Assembly (NCBI GenBank): GCA_905250125.1
Contig: CAJNOL010001017.1
Span: 1-64,000, forward strand
Direction of reading: 5' to 3'
Source of the DNA: Rotaria sordida
Taxonomy: Eukaryota > Rotifera > Eurotatoria > Philodinida > Philodinidae
Length of the DNA: 64,000 bases
The translations under genes were made by a program, and so were the position numbers. Below the pieces are notes generated by a model that saw only the letters and a list, made by a program, of their open reading frames with translations, did no database searches and was not told the origin of the DNA. Positions 31,801 to 45,400 of the stretch are shown here, piece by piece (position 1 is the stretch's first letter; each line of letters starts with the position of its first letter).

Positions 31801-34800
31801 ATCTGACATGCACAGTTCTTGAGCTTCCAATATACATTAACTAACCTCAAGGGCACATGTATGCCACAACGTACTCAGCATGCTATCGGATGGATTATAC
31901 GAGACAAACAGCCGTTAGTGACTTGTTCAGGGTCATTTCATATCAGATAGTACCAAGATTTGAGCACAATACCTTGTGGATACGTACCAATCAACGTAGC
32001 CCATCAGCCTAATAGTATTTGACTGCATACATCAAACAGCAAGAGTAAAATTTCTTTTTTTTAAACTTTCCTGCGCAAGTTTCAAAGTAGGTTTTTTCTG
32101 ATACACACCACTGAAATCAATAGACAAGAAGTTATCGTGACTGAAACTACAAAATCTTGATCTTGCGCATTTATAGTGACAATACCAATATTAGCCTTAC
32201 AAGGGAAGGTCCCAAGTCGGACTCGCTAATCGGACTAATATTTTGCCCTGACGAGACTAGTAGAAGCCTATAAGGATTCGTTCCCCAGCTATTGTAATTT
32301 TACTGAATTTTTCATCTCTGGCAAAGTATTAGACAAAAAAAATCGAATTATAGAATTTCGATCTGAAATTTTGCCCATAGGTGGATATCGTAGGCATTAG
32401 AATGTTCTGAGAATTTCAGCGTAAGAGGATATGGCTGGAACGTCCAGGGCGTTCTAATATCCATGGGACCTACCTATAGGCGAAATTTCAGATTGAAATT
32501 CCATAATTCGGTTTTTTCACCGATATCTTGCCAGAAATTTTTAAAAAATTAGTAAAATTGTAATAACCTGAGAAAGAGAGTGCATGAAGATTAGAATCCA
32601 TCGAGTCCAAAATTTTCAGATCCGAGTTCGATACCAACTCGATGAGATCTAATGGGTATGAATCCTTATAGGCTTCTACCAGTCTCGTCGGAACACAATA
32701 TCAGTTCAATCGACGAGTCACACATGGAAACTTTCCTTCGTTAGTGTATGATCTTTTCAAGATTGAAACTAAAATATACCAACGTTGAAGTTCTAACTAG
32801 AAATCACATAATAATCAAATTAAAAAAGGCAAATACTAACTGAATTTAGACTATGTAATTTCGCGCTGGATCGGATCTGAAAAGAAATAGATCCGCGTCT
32901 CTTTTTTTTTTTGGCTTCATAAATTTTACTAACTAATAAAAATAAAGGAAAGATCTATCTTTCTCTCAAAGTTTAGATATTAATTAATACGGATAACCAA
33001 ATAAAAATTGTAAAATTTGATTTTTTTTTCAACATCTGATTTATTTTCTTTTATTAGATCAATTGGTATTAATTGCTGCTGAAGAAGGTGTTTATTCTCT
33101 GAATCTCAATGAATTGCATGATGCTACATTAGAATTGGTAATTTAACTATTGAAAACAAATTCTTTTCATCAACTATTCTTTTTAGTTATATCCAAGACG
33201 AACAACTTGGTTATTTGTTAAAGATAATATTCTCTGGTCAATCTCGGGTAATCATTTTGTTTTTCAAAGATCTTCTGTTTTTTTTTTCTTATTTCCAAAT
33301 TTTATTTTTAGGAAAAGCTAACACATTATATCGACATGACCTTCATTTATTATTTCATAATAAAAGTACAGCAAGACTATCTCTTCAATTAAATAAAATT
33401 CCACAAAAATTTGAAAAATTAATGCCAAAGTAAAAAAAAAAGAAAAATGTGAGTTTCTTTTTTCCAAAAAATATTTTTTGTTGTTTTAGAAAATTAGTTA
33501 CATCAGTTAAAATAAATAATACACGTGGATGTATTCGATGTTGTGTTGGAAGAAATCAATTTAATGGTTTTATTTATCTTGCTGGAATGTTAACAAATGA
33601 AATTTTTCTTATGCAATATTATGATCCATTAAGAAAATTTATGCATTTAAAAGTATACACAAACTTATTTTTTTGTCTTTGTTTATTTTATTCTCTTTTT
33701 CAGACGGTTTCTATTTCAATACCTGCTGAACCACCAATATTTGAAATGATTTTTTCACCGGAAAATCAATATGCAATTGTATGTATTGGTGTTAGTAAAA
33801 GGTAAATAAAATTTTTTTTATCTAATTTTTATTGTTTAATTTATATTTAGTAAATCTGTTGCTAATTCATATAAATTTGCTTCAATTAATTTTGAAACGG
33901 AAAAAATGGAAAATTATCATGATGGTATGTAAGATGATGATTAGATTGAAAACAAAAAAAAAACAGTTTTTATGGAAATGTATCCAATTCGAACAACATA
34001 AATAAGAATATTTTCAATTAAATTAGTTTTTAATAAAATTTAAACCTAAGAAAACATTGAAGTTTTAGTTCGTAATAGTTTTCAAAGATCGATACAGTTC
34101 TATTTAATCCTCTAAGTACCATTGCTTGACCATGATTGCTAGAGACTTCTAAATTTGAGTGATCATTATTAACAGGAAATGCTAATTATCCAAGAAGTTT
34201 AGGCATTTTTTCTTGGATGATTCATGAGATTTAAACGTTTCATTTCTTTTACCATAAAAGCAAGCAACTCCTGACGAGAGAATCTCCTCAGATGTTCCCT
34301 TCCGATTTCAATGATTGTTTTTTGTCTATAGATACTACATAGTGTTCTAATAAAAATCTTAAAAAGATATGACTAAGTTATCGAATTTTTAGTGTATCTA
34401 TTTTCTATAGAGACCCTAGATTTTCGAAAAACTTGTATTTTTGAATTTTGATCTGAAACTTTGTACATATAAAGAACTCAACTAGACTAGCTTCCATAAA
34501 AATACTCAGAAGTCTTGAACAAAGTCTTCTCGAGATATGTGACTTTCAAGATGAAGATTCTCTTTTATGGATAGTGTCTACAAGATGCATCTTTTGAAAG
34601 CTTCATGTCTCGAAGAGACTTTGTTCAAAAATTGTGAATTTTTTTATGAAAGCTAATCTAGTTGAGCTCTTTATATGCATAAAATTTAGTAAAGGAAAAC
34701 ATCACTCATTATAGATAATAGGAATAGAGAGGAATCTTAATTTCTTCAAATTCTCCAAACAAAATCTATACTCTTTTGTAAATCAATTTGCTTGATATAT

Positions 34801-35961
34801 GCTTCTTCCAATAAATAATACATTAAAAAAATACTTGTAGGAAAACAGTTAACGAGGAAATATTTCTAAGTATCAACTTGCTTTTGAGTAGAGATTATGT
34901 GCATTATGTAGGTTTTAATGAACTATGAATGCCATGAAAAGCGTTCGGGTTAATAACTAATTCTATCGAGATATTGTATTTTTTTAGCACAATGCCGTGG
35001 TTCCGTCAGGAAAACGGAGTTTCGAATTTCGACTTAAACTTTCACAGTAAGCTATTCTCATTGAGACGCGTCTCTTTGCAAAATTTCGAGTCGAAATTTG
35101 AAACTCAAGTTTCCAGGTGTTCCTGAGGGGGACCACAACATTATTCTGAAAAATACAGTACTTCGGCAGTAATAAGCTATTAGTCCGAACCTTTTCAAGG
35201 TTTTCATAGCTCATTAGAATCTATATGATGCACATAGTTCCGAGTTTAAAACGATTTGAAACTTAGAAAACGTTTCCTTGTAAGTTTTCTTCGTACATTC
35301 TTATTAATTTTTATCTTAACGAGTTAATTATGTGTTTAGTTTCTCTTCTATCGGATGTTTCTTATGTACTTCAACATGAAAAGGATGCTGATACAGTGCT
35401 TATTTGTCATGGAAGTAAGTTTAAAAATAAAAAAAAACCTGGGAAATAAAATTCTAAGTTCTATTTAATTTAGATAATATAGCAATAGTTAATTCTCAAG
35501 GTAAACCTCGCACAAGTAGACGAACGTTATCTGAACTTCATTTTGATTGTGAAGTTCGATCATTAGGTAAAAAGTATTGAAATAATTACTTTTTTAATGT
35601 ATTTTTTCCATGTTTTTAAGTTTGTTTACAAGACAGTGTACTTGCATTTCATGAACATGGAATGCAAGGTAGAAGTCTCAAAGATAACGAAGTTATACAA
35701 GAAGTTTATGATCATACTCGATCATTTCGAGTTATCGGTAGTGATCGGTAAATAATTGAAATTTTTAATATCTAAACAAATTTAGTTCATTGTGTTTTTT
35801 TTTTCTAAAGACTAATTGTCTTACAAAGTCGTCCATCATTATCTTCCAAATCGTCGGATATAGATAATAATCTCACACAATCAATAACTGCATTAACTAC
35901 GGCATCATTTTCAACATCACCATGCGATTTGCATATATTAATGGGTCATGAAAATACATAA
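28866..35961 (+). CDS. MAP4K: MAP4K (GCK-I) Ser/Thr kinase with CNH domain
   Basis: About 23 exons from ATG 28866 to TAA 35961, roughly 900-950 residues. Kinase: P-loop [20 protein letters not shown] lysine, [13 protein letters not shown] hinge, [16 protein letters not shown] catalytic loop, [20 protein letters not shown] (DFG), FIGTPYWMAPEV activation segment and [18 protein letters not shown]. After HPFLQGNL comes an acidic low-complexity linker (DDDDDR). A C-terminal citron-homology (CNH) domain begins about [22 protein letters not shown], includes [13 protein letters not shown] and [16 protein letters not shown], and ends LMGHENT. This matches MAP4K3/5. Such kinases act upstream of JNK and, for MAP4K3, in amino-acid signalling. 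All introns are short except 31535-33057 and 33928-35339, which contain palindromic repeats. It is transcribed divergently from the ELAV gene. Confidence 0.95.
32188..32755. repeat. Long inverted repeat in MAP4K intron 1
   Basis: GACGAGACTAGTAGAAGCCTATAAGGATT (starts about 32251) is inverted at about 32665-32695. TAGAATTTCGATCTGAAATTTTGCCCATAGG (about 32355) is inverted at about 32475-32505. The nested arms span about 570 bp with a short centre. Confidence 0.85.
34265..34700. repeat. Foldback family A copy in MAP4K intron 2
   Basis: The inner arms (AACTTTGTACATATAAAGA..CTCAACTAGACTAGCTTCCAT and its inverse near 34640-34690) form a hairpin. The left outer part (CTATAGATACTACATAGTGTT at about 34327) matches 54522, so it is the same family as the 54.5-kb copy, with the right outer arm missing. 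Confidence 0.78.
34925..35215. repeat. Second palindrome in MAP4K intron 2
   Basis: GCGTTCGGGTTAATAACTAATT (34939) pairs with AATAAGCTATTAGTCCGAACC (about 35170-35190), and TTTCGAATTTCGACTTAAA (about 35020) with TTTCGAGTCGAAATTTGAAA (about 35085). Arms are about 140 bp around about 35065. Confidence 0.78.
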
Positions 35962-37828
35962 TCATATTTATTCTTCCATGTTTCTTTTTTCTGTTTATAT
36001 ATGTGTATAAAAAAAACAAAGATAGGTTTATCATGCATATAGCCGGCCGGTATTATGAAAATTCAAACAAACTTTCTGCTCTTTTCTTTTTTAAAGTCAA
36101 TTTCTTGTTCAGCTTTTTTTTTTTCTACGTATAACAGTGTTTTGTGAAAAGAATAATTCTTCATTTCAATAATCTATGCGCGTGTGTGTGTATTCAAGGT
36201 CAGATTTGTTATTATACTTCATTTACTAGTTAATCGTTCTTCTATATTCATATATATATATATATATATATGTAAGGCACTGTGCAATAGATGAGCGACC
36301 TTATTGTTTGCTCTATAACATACAAGTGCCTAAATTATTACTTCACGTATGTGTGTATCTTTATTCAGATAGTGTGTTTGTTGATTATGTGGAATGAAAT
36401 ACGTATGTGTAAGAGTATCATTATCGTCTTATTCGACTCTATGACTTGTGTTTTTTTTCGTGTCTTTTGGTATAAATGAAATTTAATTTACGGAAAAAAA
36501 AACAATGAAAATCAATCAAATTTTTTTCACAATGGAATATGTTGAAGGATGAAACTAAAGATGTATCGATAAGATCTGTGACTGATGATATAGAAAGATA
36601 TCTTTCAGTTAGAATCTTACGGGACAGTCTCGAATTCCGAAAACTCTTATTTGTAATATTCTGCGGGACATTCGGGATCGAGGATATTTTGCAAATAAAA
36701 CCGAAGATTCGGAACCAGAAAAAAGTTTGTCATGCAACTATAATGGATGTTATTTTAAGTATAACTGCTTTAAATAATTCATCGTTTTGATGTTTATGAT
36801 AGTTATAATAAATGGAATATTTTATTTAAAATTTAATTATATCCAAAAACTTTTATGAATACAATGGCATTTCGTTTTGAATCTCGATCACGCCGTCAAA
36901 ATTCATTATGCTTTCGTACTCTATTTGACTACAACATTACCAATTATTATTTCTTATACTACTGTTGTTAGTACTTGCTGTCTTTTAATTAATTTCATTT
37001 TATTACAAAAAAAAGTAGACGTAACAAGTGTAAAAAGAAACAATTGGTAATAGAACTACGATACCATAGTGACTATCAGTATGATTAGAACAGCAATTCA
37101 GTAAAATATTCAATATAAATGTGCTTGAATTGATTAACATATACCTTCTTTTTGATCGAACAAAGGTTACTATTGAATTTATAGAGAAGCATTGCTTCAA
37201 ATAATTTATACAAGCTCCTTAGTGGTTTATAAAAGAAATTCTTGCAAATCGTGTTAAAACAATATTAAATTATGGTTCATTATTATACTATTGTTAGATG
37301 ATTTCTGAGTTTTATTTTTAATAACTCGTGATAAAAATAGAATTAGGATCTGCAGGTTTTGTCAATACGAAAGGATTCGAGAAGATGACGTTGATATATG
37401 TACAGATTAATCCACAGCTACTGATGCTTATTTTTTTAAAATCAATTGATCGTCTAAAAGTTATTGTCTTTGAAAAATATTGACGTGCTTCGAATTTAAC
37501 ACCAGTAATAGTATTCAAAAATAAGGCAAATGATTCAATATATTTTCTTTTATTTTTATTGGATGTTTATTCAAAATTCGTGTCAAAGACTATAACTTTC
37601 TCATCAGTTATATACAAGCCAAAATCGTAATTTGATAATATATTCAAGCAATATTGCCTTTCGAAATTTTTGTACAGTAGTTTAACTAGTATTATATTTT
37701 GCTCTCATCTTCCTCGTGATCGTAGAACAATATGTTATATCTGGACAATATATAAAAGAAAAGAAAAAAGAAAAAAACAAAGAACAAGAATAGCTATAAG
37801 AATCATTTCTTATATTCTCACATACGAC
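35962..37828. other. Intergenic, simple repeats only
   Basis: Contains a (GT)n run at about 36181-36191 and an (AT)n run at about 36250-36271. Frames at 36291 and 36539 show no motif. Confidence 0.6.
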
Positions 37829-38449
37829 ATGACATGTAACGAAGTTAACTGCATAAATTTATCCTGTGCTTTATGTTATGATTGTCAACAATCACTCTGT
37901 TTAAATCATATTATAATACATCATGATACTTTTGTTGAGCGTCATTTATCATTCTATGAAATTCTTCAACAATTATATCATAAACTTCATTCAATGAGTA
38001 TTGAACAATGTTATCATCAAGTATTCGAACAATTATCATTAAATCATACTTATACGACAGATACAATTCTTCATCTTCGTTCAATACGTGAAGAACTTAT
38101 TGAACAATTAAATAAATTTAAACAAAACCAATTTAATCAATTAAAAAAAATTAGTTTTAGACTTTATGATACAAAACAAATAATTGATAATGATGAAGCA
38201 AATGATATTAAAATTAAATTAGAACAAATTCAAAAATCAATTAATTCACTTGTTTATGGTATACATTTAGAAATGTCTAAAACAACAAAAAATATTCAAT
38301 GTCGAAAAATTTTTCATCATAAAACACAATCATCATCCGATATTAAAACAGATTTATTATTACAAAAAAGTTCTAGTTGGACAAATGGATCTACTGAAAA
38401 TTATTGGAAGAAAAAAAATGAATCAGATGAACGTTTATCATTGTTTTGA
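37829..38449 (+). CDS. B-box-like zinc finger/coiled-coil protein
   Basis: A 206-residue single-exon frame taken from the ATG at 37829; the frame is open further upstream but there without an ATG. The N-terminus MTCNEVNCINLSCALCYDCQ and then SLCLNHIIIHHD carries Cys3, Cys8, Cys13, Cys16, Cys19, Cys24, His27, His31 and His32. This spacing resembles a B-box type zinc finger, followed by about 120 residues of Gln/Leu/Lys-rich helix (..REELIEQLNKFKQNQFNQL..) likely to form coiled coil. The arrangement is TRIM-like but lacks a RING or C-terminal domain. The role is unknown; protein-protein interaction is an inference. The C-terminus (SDERLSLF) is Ser/Lys-rich. Confidence 0.65.
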   Translation: MTCNEVNCINLSCALCYDCQQSLCLNHIIIHHDTFVERHLSFYEILQQLYHKLHSMSIEQCYHQVFEQLSLNHTYTTDTILHLRSIREELIEQLNKFKQNQFNQLKKISFRLYDTKQIIDNDEANDIKIKLEQIQKSINSLVYGIHLEMSKTTKNIQCRKIFHHKTQSSSDIKTDLLLQKSSSWTNGSTENYWKKKNESDERLSLF

Positions 38450-41400
38450 TTTATTTGAAAAATAAATATAGAGCAGCCAGTTTATTATATAGAAATTTAC
38501 TAACAATCAAAACTAACAAACATATTATAGGTCTCATCTTTGATTTGAATTTAACCTTTTATCCTTCCATAGCGATTCGAAAAAGTGTCACAGATGTGAA
38601 AGAATCATTGGAATAGAATATTGTTGCCTCCGATATATATCGATAGTATGAACAGATCGATCAGGAGTACTCTCATTGATGACGGCAGTTTAATCATTTT
38701 AGTGATCATTGGAGGTAGAACGACTTCACAAAAATTCTATATCAGATCACATATATATTTGATATAGTTCGACGAAAAAATGTCGTAAACATCTCGGATA
38801 TGTCTCATTTTGTAGAGAATGATGTGCTTTACCATTACGTATGATGTGATCAAATTTTATGCTCGAGTTGAAGGCACTAAAAAACTAAAAGTTAAGTTTT
38901 CTGGAAAATTCGTAGTGATCATTCTATGTTTTTCCCATCTCTTTTCCAATTAGCTTGTGTAAAATTTTCGGATGATATTGATACCAGTAGTAGACATTGC
39001 TATCGTTATATATCACACAATACATTTCTGTCATATATCTTGTTTGTTGAGTAAAAACATATCTTATTTGAAAAAAAAACTAACTACAGCGGTTTTTTTG
39101 AATTTTATCGATTTTGTAACTCATCTTTTTCGAATATGATACGATACAAAACAAAATATTTTCTTATCAATTGATAGTTTATGGATTTCATTACAAGATA
39201 TGCTCTTAAGTTTTTTAATCCCACGTTTCCTTTATTGTCTGCAATCGTTCTATCAATGATCGCTTCCGTGACTAAAGGGAAATTGGGTAAAGAATTAAAA
39301 GAATGTATTTATCATAAACAATTGTTTTCTTAATAATAAAGATTGGATACTCTGATGTTAATTATAAAATAACATAATTGACATGTATTGTACTATTTAG
39401 AAGTTCTTAATTCTTTTACGTCGAGATCTTTGTTCGTAAGACAAATGTGAAAAGCATATTTGCAATAATTTCGAAAATGACAATCAGAATAACTACTAGT
39501 GGAATATTCATAATTATAATCTTGAATGAATGAGTGACTTTGTGACAGCAATACATTTTTGTCTAACAAAAAATTATTGCTGAAGATATTTGTAGATGAA
39601 CATTAAAATATTGCATTTTGATATTTCTGAATTATGACCTGAAAAAAAAACAAACTAGTTTACAGTGCTTAAAACTTTGTAGAATCCTCTTAAGTTCACA
39701 GAGACCTCCTCACATAGGGGCAAGCTTGTCAGTATACCTTTTTGGAGTTAAAATTTAGAGCTCATATGTCTTTTTCTAACTAGCGAAAACGATCTGTCTT
39801 ATTTATTTCTCCATCTTTCAGTTTTTTATTTGCACTCTATTTTTTTGTATCTTATTGCTATTCGCTCGTTATTGATTTCCAGATGTCATTATTTTAATGT
39901 ATCAATGATAATATATTTTTATGCATATATAATTTATATGAATAAATGATTAATTTGTTCTTCAAATATAACTTTAACATTAATTCATTTCGATTGAAGT
40001 TTATCTGCTTTTGTTAGTAATATATCAACATTATTTTTTTTTTTAAAAGTAAAATTTCTTGCTACAATATAGATTGTTATTAGTGCTTTAATTTTACTTG
40101 TCATCCATATAATAAATCTTGTTAATATTGATTATTAAATATTTAAAAAATTTCATGATAACTGTCAATAAGATAAGTAAAAAGAATATATTTGCAAAAT
40201 TTTCAAGAAAAATAACTTTTTACTTTTCTAATTTCGTTTGTTTAACAATAGTTTTCATTAAAAGTAATTGTGAATGGTAAAGAAATAAATCACTAATACA
40301 AAAATAAACAATCAAATTCTTATGGTTGAAATTCATTATCAAAGGCTGAAAGATTCAATACTTAACATTTTCAGTCTAGATCTAATGAAAGTTAGAAAAA
40401 AACAAATTCAAAATGATGGAAAATATAGATGAAAAGGATTGTAGCTCTTTTAGACAAATACATTTGATAATTATCTATTGAATGTCATGCAATAGATTCT
40501 ATAGTATTTAATTAAACGGAAACAAAATTGAAACTGAACATTCTACTAGAATTCCATGAAACACATGGAAACTGTATTCAATATCAATTAAGTTGTTAAC
40601 ATTATTTTTCGATCTCACAAATAGATTTCAAAATAGAACTATTGATGCAAGACTTTCATCAATATGTGAATAAATTCAAAGCACATTAAAGTACATGATC
40701 GAAACCTTTTAGAACTTTTTTATCCATTTTCAAACGACTCATAAGTCTCTTGAGTAGTTTAGTATGATACTATTTTTCTATTCTTGGAAAGTCTTGACAA
40801 GAATACAATAAAAGGTTACATGTTTCGAAATTATGTCTTTCAGACAACAAGGAGACAGATGATTTTTTTCAAATATTTTTAATCAGTTTTAGATTAAAAA
40901 AATCAAATCTAGCAAAGAAACGAATTAAAGCCATTAGCTTTTTGGATTTTTTTGTCTAAGATAGTGCGAGTAAGGGTCTTCTGTTCATCGACACGCACAC
41001 TCCCACCCTTAATGTCCAAAATCTCAGAGTTCACGAAACTTGGTCGTTGCTGGAAGATTGTCTTTATTAAAAGGCAAGAAAATCATGTTTATCGAAATAA
41101 TATGACTATACAATACATACATTAATTTAATACAATACGTTTCTTGAGAACAGACACACGAAAAAAATATTAACATGTAGAAAATGTTCTGTTTCTGAGT
41201 AAGAATATTTTTAATGAATTTGATGAACTAAGTGAAGGGGACATAAAAAAGTGCCGCCATACTACGACAATATAAATAGGAGTTAGATAGAGAACAATAT
41301 GCATTCATCAACAATTTATATAAGTTAATAATAAAAATTGAATAGAAAGTGCGCATAATAAACTTAGCGATATGGAGAGATAAACTATATAAATTAATGG

Positions 41401-42484
41401 ATAACGCACGATGTAGTCACAATCTATTTTGAGCCATAATTTTGTTGGGCTAAAATGATAAAGAAATATAGTTTTTCATCTTCTGATAGCAAAGATACTC
41501 TACTTTATATTGTGACAACAACATTTTCTGCTCAAAAAACAGATTTTTTTTTTTCGTTGAAAATTTAGAAAATACCTGGTAGACAGATAAACTGCATCGC
41601 CTGTGACGGGCTTCAAAATTGGGACCTGTGCTTGTTTTAGACATGCAGGTCCAACGGTCAGGTCCCGTAAAAGTGAAAGAGGAGAGAAGGTGACTATGTA
41701 AAAATTTCCATTACACCCCTTAACCTTCGAATCCAAGCGCAGGCCCTATGGATGGCCTGTTTAAACCACTGTTTCATGGTATACGAGCTCGTGGCATTGT
41801 GAAAACTTGATTTCTCAATCATGTTTTAAAATAACAATCAATAGACGAGCGGAATTTTCACATAAACAAACAGCTTGCTACTGTTAATGCGAGAGAGATC
41901 AATCGCTCTTATCGGAATTCTGAGGCACGTCATGATAAGGAAATAATGCTATCGTTTTCTGTCCTTCTCAAGATATAATCTAAAAGTTAGGTGCATTGCA
42001 TAATCTCATTGTCACTCTCATGATGAATATCCTACATATAAAATGATTCTTGTATTCACGACTTTCTCATCTATTACAAAATTATTTCATTTATCAAAAT
42101 TTGACCAAATCAATCAGTCGAATATGTTTTTACATTGACATGTAACTCAATCGGTAAACTCATTTGTAACACAATTATCTGAATGTTTATCGAATTATTT
42201 AGAAGAATGATAATTAGCTTTTCAGATCATGATCATATTTCATTTTTCCAATGGTCAGTTTACATGACTTAAAGATTAAATGTGTACTGCAAATGTATGA
42301 AAATCAAATTAAACTTTCGAAAATTCTTATTAATATATCATTTTGAATCATTCATCAAAATATTATCTGTACTATAAATGAATATCAAAAACAAAGTATA
42401 CAGAAAAAAATAAGATCGCAGCGTTATGGACGGAAGTTATACTATTAACAATTAAAATAAATAGATAAACTGTTGATCACACAT
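38450..42484. other. Gene desert, about 4 kb
   Basis: No supported gene. A slightly GC-richer stretch lies at about 41600-41780, with GGGACCTGTGC/GGTCAGGTCCCG words (partly inverted, ACCTG/CAGGT). The remainder is AT-rich with short frames only. Confidence 0.5.
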
Positions 42485-45400
42485 TCAATCATGAACATAA
42501 TCATCTATTGATTTTGCTACACCTTCAATAATGGAATCATATAGAAAATCTTCACGATAAAATATTTGAAACTAAAAATAAAAAAATAATGATATATACA
42601 ATAAAGTAACTATAATAATTTACCCCCATATTTTTATACGCTTGTAATTCCATCGATGGAGTCGTTGCTTCCATTTCAGCTACGGAGCAAATAATTACAT
42701 TAGGTGCATCATAGTTACTAAATCCATAATACGCAAAAGCAGCTTTTTTTGATCCTTTTTTGCCATTAGAACCGTACTCATTCTCTATGATAAACAGAAA
42801 AGAAAGAGTCGTTTTTTTTTATTTCGAGAAAAAAAACCGTTAACTCACTGCAAACATGACCACCAAACCGTTGAACTAATGTTTCGATTGCTAAAGGTGT
42901 ATCAGCCATTTGACCAATAAATGCAAGTTTGTAACCAGTAAATATCCTAATAAAAAAAAAAAAGGAACAATAAAAATAAAAAGAACAAATAAAATATTCT
43001 TACGCTTGATCTTTCTTTGTAACAGCTTTTTTGTATAATTTTCTAATTTTAGTTAATTTCTTTTTAATTAATTCTTTAGTAATACCATGTGCCTAAATAA
43101 AAAATTTTAAAATAACTGCAGCATAGATTATATATCGATATACATACTGTATATTTAAATTCTCCAGCATTTAGTTTATAATGAACGATATATTGAGGGA
43201 GAATATAATCACTACGAAATATAACTAGTTCCTTTTTACAAGGTGAACAATGTGAATCATAACCCTAAAATTTCAATCAAAAATAAAATATACAAAGATA
43301 GTCACATTTTCTTACATCCTGAAGACCAGCACCGGTAATCAATTGAGTACATTGATATACCTTAAGAAGTAAACAAACTATAGATATTTTTCTCTAATAT
43401 TTATTATTCTTACTTTTCCTTGTAGTACTTGACATAATAATAATTTTGTTGAACCTTTAATATATCCCATTGAATAACCAGGATATTCCTAGATTAAAAA
43501 ATTTTTATTGAAATTTTTTTCGATGATTTATTAAAGAATCCCTACACTAAAATAAGTTCCTCGTCCATAATATCCACTATCAGTGGCATGTTGAAATCCT
43601 TTTTGACCTTGTAAAAAATAATAAATTAAAGGAATTATTTTCTTTTTATAAATTTTACTAACCAGGTATTTTAAAACCCGTTTCACATATTGGTTGAATA
43701 TTAGCGATTGCTGTACCATGAAATGCCAAAACAGGATAAGAATATTCTACACCACGTTTTTCTTTTAATTCTTCACGCGCTTTACTAAAAATAAAACAGA
43801 CCATGAATACGGATTATCATTTAATAAAACCTTTATTGCATACATACTTAAATTTGTTGATTAAGATAGGATTGCATACATATTCGACTTTAATTACTTG
43901 TGCCCTAGAAGAGAAAAAAACAAATCCTATACACATATTCTAGCAGAATTATAACGTATGCAGGCGGTCGTGATATAATAATCTAGAGCTATGTTGATCT
44001 ATTAGATCTTAGCGTCATAACTCTATCACATGTTATGAAAGTATCTCATAAAGAATGTCCCATAATAACTGAGAATATATTGTCAACGACACTTTTCATG
44101 GGTATTTTTTTTTCTTGACGTAGAAGGCTGAAATTTTTATTATATATATATATCTAACCATGATCTTTAATGTTCCAAAGTTTCAGCTCTCTTGGTAAAA
44201 CTAGTATTGAAGTCCATGGGCAAGATTAAAATAGATGAATTTTCGTATTTGATTGTTTTCATGACTTTTTTATGCCTTGACCGGTGATATTTATCAGCAT
44301 CTGATGAAAAGAAGTTTTACAAAATGAGCTTTGTCAAAAATGTAAATTATAATAAAGGTCAATGTGGATGAACGTGTTTTTTCATTACTTTTTATAAGCA
44401 ATTATAATTGATAAGGTACTTCGTCTATCATTTTTCTTTCAATAATTTCTTCCATTCTTATGTATTTTCTTTTTTTAATTATAATGATGTATCAAACATT
44501 TCCACGAACTTTTTCATTCAGTAAACTCCACATATTTTCAGTTCTTTATACATCAGCAAATTTAGCATCGCTATCTATTGATTCTATTCATTCATTAAAT
44601 AGTTGTGCTACACATCGGGCGACCGATACTCCATGTCCTTCTGAGATGATTTAAATTCAATGCAAAGCATTTACAATCTTTTCTATTTTCGTAACTGATG
44701 AATGTTTAAGATAAAATTTCGCAGTAAATTTAAAAGGTTTTAGGTATAAATGCATTCCAATGTAGTTAAAACAATCCTGAGCGGTCCTGTCGCGATTGAC
44801 TATATAATAAAAGTATTACAAAAATCTAGTGCGACAATTCATGTATTTTTATCTTATCCATCCATTTCAGTACTAGTTTTACCAAGAAAGCTGAAACCTA
44901 AGAAAACTACAGATCATGGTTACATATATATGTAATAAAAAAATTTAGTCTTCTACGTCAAGAAAAAGTATGAACAATGTCGTTGACACATTATCTTCAG
45001 TTATTGTGGGACATCCTTTATTCATAATTTAACAAAATATTTGAAAATTTCTATTTGACTTTATTAAACTCGCTATACTTCAAAAGGATTCTTATCAGAA
45101 AGATAAGTTTGTATATGAATTGATAGTTACATTAGAACTCTATATGAAATGATCAACTATGACTATTGAAAATGTCTGTACGTGGAATTTTATCATACTT
45201 ACTATTAATTCTATTATGAAGTAAATGATAGAAAATATAGATTTTCATATATTACTTATCGTTCTTTCTTCTTAATCAATAAGTATTATAGACAGTATGA
45301 CTGTTGATAAGATCAGAAATCAACAAAACAGACTCAAATAAAGATTACTTTTTTTTACAATGAAATTATGATATAATTAGCCCAGGATAGTGATTTCAAT

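Noticed and set aside
36539-36790. 83-aa open frame after MAP4K
   Set aside because: No motif, no splice context, and composition like the spacer.
44460-44935. Possible transposase ORFs inside the PARP-intron element
   Set aside because: Short, separate frames without DDE or helix-turn-helix signatures that I can recognise.
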